Shown: positions 46,817 to 58,000 of the stretch, in pieces
Position numbering within the stretch: position 1 is the first letter of the stretch
How the letters are laid out: every line of letters begins with the position of its first letter
Assembly (NCBI GenBank): GCA_002077065.1
Contig: NAJO01000050.1
Span: 232,017-296,016 of the forward strand
Length of the DNA stretch: 64,000 nucleotides
Direction: 5' to 3'
Source of the DNA: Cryoendolithus antarcticus
Lineage: Eukaryota; Ascomycota; Dothideomycetes; Cladosporiales; Cladosporiaceae
The notes under the pieces: generated by a model
Database searches by the model: none
Told to the model about the DNA's origin: nothing
What the model saw: only the letters and a program-made list of their open reading frames with translations
Made by a program: the position numbers and the translations under genes

Positions 46817-49800
46817 ATGACTTCTCGTCGTGAGGCCAAGAACGTGATCGAGAAGATACGCAAGTCGCGTCGAGCCAATGATCCAGGCGGAGCAGCAGCT
46901 GATGCAAACGCTCGTAGCCTGTCGCGAGCGCTGGACATGTATTGCATATCTCTTGACGGACAGATGATACAGTGGCACTGACCTGAAATTCGACAGGCTA
47001 TCGACGCAGCTGTACACGAAGTCGACCCACTTCATGCTAGAGCTCATCCAGAACGCCGACGACAACACCTATGCGCCAGGCGTCGATCCCATCTTGACTC
47101 TCGCTTACCGCGAAGACGGCTATCTCTGGGTCGGCTGCAACGAGATCGGCTTCAGCAAGGCAAATGTCGAAGCCATATGCGACATTAACGATAGCACCAA
47201 GAAAGTCACGAACGCGACGAAGGGCTATATTGGCGAGAAAGGCATTGGCTTCAAGTCGGTCTTCAAGGTTGCAAACGTTGTCTGGGTATCATCTGGTCAC
47301 TACACTTTCAGGTTCGAGCGTGACTCCGTGCTTGGTATGATCGTGCCGATTTGGTGTGACTTCAATGTCACCCCGACAGTATCAGAGCGCACCATGTTCT
47401 GCCTTCAAATACCAGACGTCCAGGACCGGAAGACTGTGAAAGCAGACTTACTCAGCCTGCAGACGGAGCTGTTGCTCTTCCTCCGAAAGCTGCGGAACAT
47501 CAATGTGTGCATCTACGATGTGGGCTCCGTGGAACCGACTTCTGGCTTCACTCTGAAGCGCAGGCAGCTCCCCGAGCCTCAATCACAGACTATCGTCAAT
47601 TTGCATCGTGCAGATCTGGTTCATCCAAGCATTGAGGACGTCGAAGAGCTAATGATTACCAAGCTCATTGTAGAGGGCATGCCACATGAGAGCAAACGCG
47701 AGGGCATCGCTGTGACGGAGGTAGTCCTGGCCCTCCCGATCTCGGCGGATGCTGCAAGTCTACCGCCACGACCAATCTACAATTTTCTGCCCATAGCGAC
47801 TCTTGGCTTTACAGTGCGTCGGGCAATGCAGCTTGTAGGTAATTCTCGCTCACTTCTGTCCAGTTCTTGCTTCAAGCCGATTTCATCCTGACAGCCAATC
47901 GGGAAAACATCGCGAGAGACAATGCATGGAATAATGCACTACTCCACGGTGCTGTGGACCTCTTCATCACAGCTGTTCGACAGTGCAACCGCACGGGTAT
48001 CTGTAAGTACAGCTGGCCCGCCTTTGCGACTTGCAGAGAGGCAGCTCATGGTACCGTCATGGATGGGTTCGTGACCAGACTCCGAAAAGCGCTGCAAGAT
48101 GAGAGCGTACTGGAAAGTCAAGCTGGCTACCACAGTCGTCCATCAGAGCTAATGCTGGTGCCGGAGCACTTCACAGACGGAGCATTATCGTTGCGGCCGC
48201 TCTTTGATGCTGATGTGAACGTATTCAAGTATGCTTCATTTGACTACAAGCCACGCGAGCTCGAGATGTTGGGTGTACCAAAGCAGACGCCGCAGCAAAT
48301 ATGTGCACTGCTGAGATGGATGACGCCCGCGCAGCTGGAGGCTAAGACTGCGGCTTGGCACTCGAAGCTGGCTGCAGGCATTGCAATGTCGGAGCCTTCG
48401 GCATTTGCGACTGCGAGAATCATCCCGCTCAGAAGTGGCGAATGGGTCTCCGCTAATGACGGCTCTGTGTTCCTCCCTAGCGAGGAAGATGGGCTCGACA
48501 TACCCGACGGCATCGAGGTCAGACTCGTCAGCAGGACTGCATGTGCGGATCCTGCAAGACGGCGAATGTTCACTATGCTAGGAGCAAAGCCGCTCAACCA
48601 GTCTCAAATTTGTCAGCAGATCCTTGAACGCCATCGCTTTCTGAGCATGTCGAATAAGTCGCTATCCCCTCGCGATATTGTCGCCCATGCCTGGTACCTC
48701 TTCTCGTACGGGAGTCTTGGTCTGGAGTATGGGGCATTGAAGATGGTGAACGAGCTTGGGCAGGCCGTGTCTGGCGAAGACTTGTACATGCAGCACTCGG
48801 ACAGCCCGTTCCGTTTGAAGGACTACTTGCCGGGGTCCGTATTCGCGGCAGATTTTGTTCATCCTCTGTACCTCGAGCAGAGTAATTCCAGTACTCGGCC
48901 ACGATGGTACGCTTGGCTCAAAAATACCCTACACGTTTCGCTGCTGCCCAACTTGACAGTCAGTCGCAAGGGCGCCATCAGTCGAGAATTCCAGTACCTC
49001 GTTGACAGTCACCCTAGTCAAGTCTGGCTGACGCTCGTAAGAGACAACTGGCAGCACTACTCCATGGATCGAGGGTTACTCAGCAATAGCGTCACTACAC
49101 TGCCAGTGCGTTGTCTGGGCGGGAAGTCATGCGCACTAGATGAGGCGTACCTTGGCACTACTGAGATCTTACGCGAGCCTCTTGCGCAGGCACACATCCA
49201 CGTGCTTGATGTCTCGGATCCGGACAATCCTGGCTGGCTGAACCTGTCTAAGCTTGGGCTGTGCACCGCGCCTGATCTCGAATTTTGGCTAGCGATCTTG
49301 CGCGGCATGGCGAAGTCGCAGCCTTCGCACGTCAGCAAAGAAGATGTGATACGCTGCTACAAGGGTATTGAGAAGCATGCACAACGGGATCCAGGCGAAG
49401 CAAGGTACGTTCGCGAGCTTTCGCGGTATCCGCGGATACGTTTTGCTTACTTCTATAGAAATACTTTCGATGCCGAGCCTCTTGTGCTGCCGTCCGTACT
49501 AAAGCCCTCATCCACATGGCGAGCGCTCAACGAGTGTCGCTGGGCTGGTCCTTCATGCCTTGACACAATCGAGCTGCTTGGTGAGAGCTACTCGGAGTGC
49601 ACAGTACTCTTTACCGACATACTCGGTGTGAAGGATGTGGGGATCGTGGATGTCATTGACGGCGTCATTGCGCTCAGTGGCAACCATGATGAACACGCCA
49701 ACCCGCCTGTGGCTGCGATGAAGACATTGCTGCTAACATTGTGTGCCTTTCCACTGGATGAATCGACTCTAGACAACCGCTTCGAGCGTTTAGCCCGTAT

Positions 49801-50644
49801 TGCGGCTGTGCCATTACAACGACATGGGATGCACAAGCTCGTCACGTTTACTGATGTAGACTGGTTCATCGCCGACCGTCCACGCATCGCGCGATGCTTC
49901 GAAGATCGCCTCTGGCTACTAGACTTCGAGAAGAAAGACATCACCGCGTTCCAGAGATTGCTCGTGCGCATGAATGTGAGCGATCGGAGACTCTCGCACC
50001 GTGTCTCAGAAGATACCATCGCCGATGGGAAGCTGGCTGTGCAGCCGGGCCCTACAATGGAGCTGCGGTCAAAGGCACGATATATTGCCCTGTGAGTGCA
50101 CGCATCGCCGATGTCGGAATCTGTATCACTGACGTCTTCCAGCTTGTGTACGGCACCTGCTCAGCGTACGCTGATGTTATCGCGTATGAAGACCGTCCAG
50201 GTCTGCACATGCACTCGCCTTGTCGTACGTCGACATGTGCTGGTAGATGGCCATAAGGTCTTTGGCCGAGATGAGGCGGGAAAGGCGGTGTTGCAACGCA
50301 AGGGAGATACAGCCCGTCTGCTATTCACTGCCGATATCATCTCACGTAGATCTTTGCCGTGGCATCTGGTGTGCGATGCTTTGATGGCTTGTCTTCAGAT
50401 CCCCGAAGCCATGCATACGATCTTCAATTCGATCTTGCATACCGACGACGTCGATATGATCGAAGACATCCTAGAACGGGCTAGCTTGCTAGATGACGAG
50501 GAAGCTACTGCGTTTGAAAACGGCGACTCATCTAATGGCGCTTTGCGTGGCGCGAAGATCCTAGACGCACAAGAGGCGGTCGAACAGGCTAGCAACGAAG
50601 ACAAGATCCGCGCTTTTCGCCGAATGCGACACTCTACGACTTGA
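46817..50644 (+). CDS. NO VEIN/sacsin-like GHKL (HSP90-type) ATPase-domain protein
   Basis: Exons 46817-46938, 46997-47813, 47864-50091 and 50143-50644 give 1,222 aa. All junctions close in frame (AT|GTATTG...GACAG|G; ACA|GTGCGT...TCCAG|TTC; CT|GTGAGT...TCCAG|C). The N-terminal GHKL ATPase fold is clear: N box ELIQNADDN at 56-64, G1-like box CNEIGF at 88-93 (Asn-Glu in place of the usual Asp-Asn-Gly), and G2 box GYIGEKGIGFKSVF near 117-130. PIYNFLPIATLGFT joined to FLLQADFILTANREN across intron 2 matches the next conserved block. The CNE-x-GF form and GEKGIGFKSVF are typical of plant NO VEIN and its fungal relatives. The remaining 900 residues have no domain I can name. The function in fungi is unknown; ATP binding is expected. 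Confidence 0.85.
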
Positions 50645-52063
50645 GTCTATAGTCTCAGGCGATGAGCCGGCTTCGCAACACTTTCGGCAGCACATGCTGT
50701 TTGACGTCTCGAGACTCGCATCGACTATGGCCTTGACTTTCCTTATCGCTGGCATCCCCGTCGCAAGTCATCAAAGTGTGTGCTCGTGTAGTGAACCTCA
50801 GGCTCGTCCGCTCGAGATAAATGTCAGCCACGCACGCCCCGGTACTCATTCCTAGCTCGCCATGCCTTAGCAGCTTCGAGGTCCTCTGATCAGTTCGGCA
50901 ACGCGACAATTCTCGCGCCGGAGGAGTCCGCAGCAGAACTGGGTCCAACCGAGCATATGATTGAGATTTGGTATCGTTGGTTGCTCAATCGTGACCAAAT
51001 CAGATCAGAATTTTCCCTAATGAAATCATCATCGCCGTGCAATCTTGATTGAGTTGGTTAGTGTGGTTGATCGGTTGTGGTGTTGCATCTGACCGTTGTA
51101 AGTGTGTAAGGTATGAAGCGAAGCTTTCGTTGGTCACGTGAGGCCAATCGGACTACACGGCGCTACCCGCTGCCGTTACCGACTTCCAAATCTCGTTATT
51201 TGCGTGCTCATAGCCCTGAACAATCACTGAACACCGTGTGCTTCGACTCGTGGGTCCCAACGACCCCGTCGGTGCTCTCATCTCATCTCATCATTACTTC
51301 CTTCGACGGGCAGGGTCGAACAAGCTATCTAGCCGAATCATGTTCAGCGGCACTCACGCGCATCCCACGATCGGCGCCCGCTTTACTATACTCACACTTA
51401 TGTCTCTGAAGATGCTCTGAGACACGCGACAACGGAATCCTTTTCGTGACCATTTCCGGGGACACAGACGACAATTACGTGAATAATATTCACTGCGCAA
51501 CAAGCATTGGTTACCCAAGACCTATTGATCTTTCATCCGGGCAGATGAACAAGCTATCCGTCTGGCGTGCAAAATCGACCCGTTGCGACCTGTGACAGCT
51601 CACGGCAGTCATCAACGTCCAATTCCCAGCCGTGTCTCGGCCTGCAGTGGCAATGCCAAGCAAATCGACATCGTGTATTCGCCGCGTGACTCCCTCTCAA
51701 GACATCCAGGAGCCGCAAGGGTTGATGAAGCTTGCCTCTTTGATGGCAGCATCTCATGTCGGACCTCGAGCCCGTCGCCCCTACCGTGATGACGACCTTT
51801 CCCTACCGAGATCGATGCGGATACGGCGAATTTCGACTCAGCATAGGCCGTCCACCCGTTGGCAGCTCGCGGACTTCATCGGTACTCGCTCTCCTGTTAC
51901 ATCGCCTCGGTCTGAGACAACAGCGACCTGCCTACAATGCTTCTGGACTTTTACCGCAAGCGCTCAGCCGTGTGCGCTGATGGCTCAAGTAGCTCACTCC
52001 CCGTAGTAAGTCCTTTTCGTTTGGTTGTACTCCGATCCCCCCCCTTTGCGACGCTGCCTGCGC
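50645..52063. other. Long intergenic region upstream of the giant repeat gene
   Basis: About 1.4 kb with only short ORFs. A run of eight C lies near 52037-52044, just before the ATG of the next gene. No promoter element is firmly identifiable. Confidence 0.4.
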
Positions 52064-55000
52064 ATGCAGCTCGCTAGGCTGTTCCAGCGGTATCTGCTGG
52101 CATGTCTTCTCCTTCTTCAATCGTGGCAGGTAGTGTTAGCAGCGCCACTGAAAACAGTGACTTCGACTTGCACGGAAACACTGCGTTCAACCACTACAAA
52201 GACTTCCATCTCCACTAAGACGTCCATTTCCACTCGGACATCCGTCTCTACCAAGACGTCTGTTTCAACCCACACATCTACAAAATCAACATGCGCCGCA
52301 AAGCAGCCGACTTCGACGATCACTGTCACTTCTCAGCGGAAGGGTAAGACCTCGACGAAGACACTGACTACCACCTACACCCCAAAGCCTCTCCCGCCGT
52401 CGACTATTACAGTGCAGTCGACATTGATTTCGTCGATCACCATCACTTCGCAGCCCAAAGCTTCGACCTCGACCAAGATACTGACCTCTACTTACACCGC
52501 AAGACCTGTCCCGGCGTCGACTGTCACAGTGCAGCCTAGCGCTTCGACCACAACCAGAACACTGACCTCCACTTACACTGCAAGTCCTCTCCCGGCGTCG
52601 ACTATTACACTACAGCCGACATGGACCGCCTCTCCGGTTACTGTCACGATGGCTGCGAGTGCCCAGGTACCTTCGACAACAACGAAGACTGTCTCATTGG
52701 ATGCGAGTACCACGACGGTCGTCCAGTCGGCAAGTACGTCGACTGTGAACTTTACCGCAAGTGGGTCAACGGTCACAACGACTATCAATGCAGTCGCATC
52801 GACAACTACCGTGACCGTATCAGCGACAGCGCCGCCGCCTGCAGTGCTTCCAGCGTCTGTCGTGACGGTCACTTCGATATCGTCGACTGTTCTCACTTCA
52901 TTCGAGCCTGCAAGCACATTGACACTGAGCTATACCGTAAGCGAAAGAGCGGTCACAACCACGATTAGCGCAATCGCGTCGACGACTACCTTCACAGTTT
53001 CAGAGACAGCGCCGCCGCCTGCAGTGCTTCCAGCGTCTGTTGTAACGGTCACGTCCATATCGCCGACCGTCCTCACTCTACTCGAGCCCGCCTCCACCAT
53101 AACAATCACCTCAAGTATTCTAGGCGTCGATTCTCTTGCTGCAGGCTCGCCGCAGATATCCACCAGCACTTTGACAATCACGAATGAGCCTGAAGCCACG
53201 GCAACTGTCACATTAGCAGGCTCTACAGAAGTCCGCTCTACCACTTTGACGGTCACGCATGAGCCCGGAGCCGCAGCAACCGTTACACTAGCAGGCTCTA
53301 CAGAAGTGCGCTCCATCACGATAACCGAGCTCTCGACCGTTGCGCAAGAGCCTGCTCCAACGATTACACTCTTGTCGACGATCACCACGACCGTCGATTC
53401 TCTTCTCGTGGGCTCACTGCAGGTGACCACCAGTACTTTGACGGTCACGAACGAACCTGGTGCCGCAGCAACCATCACGCTGGCAGGCTCTACAGAAGTG
53501 CGCTCAACTACCATCACCGAGGTCTCAATCGCTGCGCAAGAGCCTGGTCCGACGACTACCGTATTTTCCACGATCACGACGACCGCCACATCGGTCGAGC
53601 TGGCGGTTCCCCTTCCTGCTAGTACTTTGACGATCACAACGACAGCGTCTGGGCTTGATTCTGCAACAACACTCCCCGCCTCCATTGAGGTCTCTACGAC
53701 TACTGTCACAGCCGAGCCCACGAGTGCTGTCTTGGTGACGACCACGATCGTGGAGACCTCAACTGCCGAGGTGACTATCACAGTCCCTGGACCAGCAGCA
53801 TCGGACATTACCGTAACTGTGATGTCGACAATCGAGAACGCCCCTGCCCTTCCAACGACAATCACAGTCTCTGACGGGGGATCGCCAAAGACAGTCACTA
53901 AAACTCAGGCTGCTAGTACCTTGACCATAACTTCGAACGAACAATTCGAGAACACGGTCACGGTGCCAACAACCATCACAGTCTCCGGCGGGGGGTCACT
54001 GACCACAATTACTGAGACTCAGGCCGTCAGTTCCTTGACCACAATCACTGAAACTCAGGCCGTCAGTACATTGACTATAACCTCGAACGAGCAAGTCGAC
54101 AACACGGTCACGATACCAACTACTATAACAATCTCAGGCGAGGGGCTGCTGACGACAATCACTGAGACCCAGGCCGCCAGCACCTTCACCATAACGTCGA
54201 ACGAGCAAGAGCCCGCCACGACTGTCTTTCTCACAGAGAGTGCAACCGTGGCTCCACTCCCTGGCTTAGTGACCACAAGCTTTGCTACGGTCACGACGAC
54301 TGTCGAGAACACAGTGACCCTACCGACGACCATCACAATCTCCGGCGAGGGATCACTGACCACTGTCATTGAGACTCAGCCTGCGAGTACCTTGACTGTG
54401 ACCTCGAACGAGCATGAGCCTGGCACGACCGTTACGATTACAGAGAGCACAGCTGCGGCTCCGCTGCCTGGCTCAGTAACTACAAGCTTTGCTACGATCA
54501 CAACGACTGTGTCTTCGAATGAGCCCGCGACAGCTGAGCCTCTCCCCGCGAGCACTATCACTATCACTGCAGACGCTCCCACAATAACTTCAGTGCTCAC
54601 CCTTCCCGGCGCATTGGCGAGTGATTCGATCACGGTCACAACCGCTCCTGCCGAAACCTTCTTGTCCACGATCTTCGCAACATCCGTGCTGACAGTGACA
54701 TCTGTCGCCGAGACAACAATAACGCTTCCTGGGGAGGCACAAGTCCCGAGTACAGTCACGGTCACATCCATCGACCTCACAACTGTTTCGGTGTCCGGGA
54801 ACCCGGACGTCTCCACAGTCACTTCATTTTCTACGGTCACGGACAGCCAAGGGACCGTCTCGATTACAGTGACTACGAATGGAGAAGGACAAGCCGTTCC
54901 ACCTGCAACGGCCACAACCACACTCTCGTGTTCCATAGATCCCGTGACCTTACCTGCGATTACGAAGACGATCAGCCTTCCTGCAGAGTTGGCTCAGACT

Positions 55001-58000
55001 ATCACAGTGTCTTCGATCGTGTCAATCACTTTGCCCATTGAGACGACTTCAATCACTGTGCCTGGAGATATCGCAGCTACGATCACCGAGACAGTCAGCC
55101 TCCCCGCAGAGTCGGCTCAGACTATCACAGTCTCTTCGATCGTATCAATCACGCTTCCGGTTGAGACGACTTCGATCACCCTGCCTGGAGACGTCGCAGC
55201 CACGATCACTGAGACGACCTCGATCACTCTCCCTGGAGCTGTTGCAGCGACGAGTACTGAGACGATCTCGATTACTTTGCCTGGGAATGTCGCAGCTACG
55301 ATCACCGAAACGACCTCGATCACTCTGCCCGGAGCTATCGCAGCTACGATCACCGAGACAATCAGCCCCCCCGCGGATTTAGCTCAGACTATTACAGTGT
55401 CTACTATCGTATCAGTCACTCTTCCTCTTGAGACTACCTCAGTCACCTTGGCCGGAGAGCTCGCCTCCACCATCACGTCGATCGTCTCAGTCACGCTTCC
55501 CGTCGAGACGACCTCAATCACGTTGCCTGGAGAGCTCGCCTCCACTATCACATCGATCGTCTCAGTCACTCTTCCTATCGAAACGACCTCGATCACTCTA
55601 CCCGGAGATTTCGCAGCGACTATCACGTCTTTCGTTACACTCCCTGTCGAGACGACTTTGGTCACTTTGCCTGGAGACTTCGCAGGAACGGTAACGTCTT
55701 TCGTGACACTCCCTGTAGACACTCAGATAACATCAATCACCCTGCCTGGAGATGTAGCAGCAACTGTCACGTCTTTCGTGACACTGCCGGGTGAGGTAAC
55801 GTCGATCACTCTACCTGGAGATCTCGCCGCGACGATCACTTCCTTCGTTACACTCCCTGTCGAGACGACGTCGATTACTCTGCCTGGAGATCTCGCAGCG
55901 ACGATCACGTCTTTTGTCACACTGCCTGTTGAGACAACGATCACTTTGCCTGGAGAGCTCGCATCGACAATCACTTCATTCCTCACGCTGCCGATCGAAA
56001 CGAGTGTTCTGACCTCTTTGGTCACACTTCCAGGGGAACTTGCTACGACCGTCACACTTCCAGCCGAGACAACGTCGATTACTTTGCCTGGACAGCTCGC
56101 ATCGACGATTACATCTTTCCTCACGCTTCCCATCGAGACCAGTGTTCTGACTTCTTTGATTACACTTCCAAGTGAGCTTGCCGCGACCGTGACGCTGCCA
56201 GGCCTTACACAGCTCGAGACCTCAGTCGTAACATCGACTCTCACGCTACCTGGCGATTCTGCGGTGACCATCACCGTTTCGTCCGTTACTACACTACCAG
56301 GAGAGACCATTACTCTGCCTGCGATCATACAAGACGGCACTACTGTGACATTGCCTGGGCTTACACAGCTCGAGACCTCGATCATTACATCTACACTCAC
56401 GCTACCTGAAGGCTCCGCAGTGACTGTTACCGTCTCGTCTATTACTACACTTCCAGGAGAAACGGTCACTCTCCCCGCCGTCGTTCAGGATGGCACTACT
56501 GTGACTTTACCTGCGGAAACAATAAGCCTAAAGTTACCGGTCGAGACATCGTTCATCACTCTCCCTGCGGTTGTCCAGGACGCCACCACTGTGACATTGC
56601 CAGCAGAGACGGTCAGACTGACGTTGCCTATCGAGACATCCTTCGTCACTCTTCCCGCGAGCGTGCAGGATGGCATCACTGTGACCTTGCCAGCACAGAC
56701 AGTCAGCCTTACACTACCCGTCGAGACATCCTTCGTCACTCTCCCCGCCGTCGTTCAGGATGGCACTACTGTGACTTTATCTGCCGAAACAATAAGCCTA
56801 ACGTTACCTGTCGAGACGTCCTTCATCACTCTGCCGGCACTTGCGGTCGCTCCATCAACATTGACCTCACTAGTAGCCACCACATTCTTCGATACTATCA
56901 CTTCTCTTGTGCCTACTACATTGACCTCAATCTCAACTATCGAAGTTACGACGACAATTCAAGTCCCTGGTCTGGACTCACTGTCGACTCTCGATGCAGT
57001 GACAGTCACCTCGACCATTCTCGACACCATCACGTCATTCATACCAACCACAATATCCGGGCCTACTGTCAGCATACCGTTTACGCTCGAGCCATCTGTC
57101 ATAACATCGACATTGACCGAGACGCTACCTGCTGTGACTCTACCTGCGATTACTCTACCCGGTATCATCACGACAACCACGTCGACCCTCGAAGTTGCCG
57201 GACCAACTCAGACCGTGACGTTGCCGGTCTCGACTCTCAGCCTAACCATTCCGACGACTATCGAGCTACCCGGGACGACATCCCTCCTGACTATAACGCT
57301 GCCAGCCCCACTAGCTGAGACTGTATCGACTACGATTTCCGCTCAGATTACCTCCACACTCACATTGCCCGGCCCGATCGAGTCTGTCACAATCTCGAGA
57401 CCTACAATCACGTTGCCAGTTGAGTCGATCACAGTCCCAGGACCTACAATCACGTTGCCCGTCGAGTCTGTCACAGTCCCAGGACCTACAATCACGTTGC
57501 CCGTCGAGTCTATCACGATTGCAGGACCTACAGTCACATTGCCAGCGGTGACGGAGTCTACGACTGTCACCGTCCCATCATTGATCACTCTTGGAGCCTC
57601 GACAGTCGTTGAGACTTCAACATCGTTAGTTACGCTACCGCCTGTGACTCTACCTATCGAGACTTCGATCTCGACGCTCGAAATTACGCTTCCGGTCTCG
57701 ACTTTGACATCGTTGGTCACGTTGCCGCCCGTCACTTTACCCATCGAAACTTCGATCTCGACACTCGAGGTCACTCTTCCGGTGTCGACTCTGACGCTTC
57801 CTCCATTGCCAGCTGTAACGTTACCCGTCGAAACCTCGATCTCAACCCTCGAGGTCACGCTTCCAGTGTCGACGCTCACGCTTCCTCCATTGCCAGCTGT
57901 GACTCTACCTGTCGAAACATCGATCTCGACGCTCGAGGTTACGCTTCCGGTGTCGACCTTGACACTCCCACCATTGCCAGCGGTTACATTGCCCACAACA

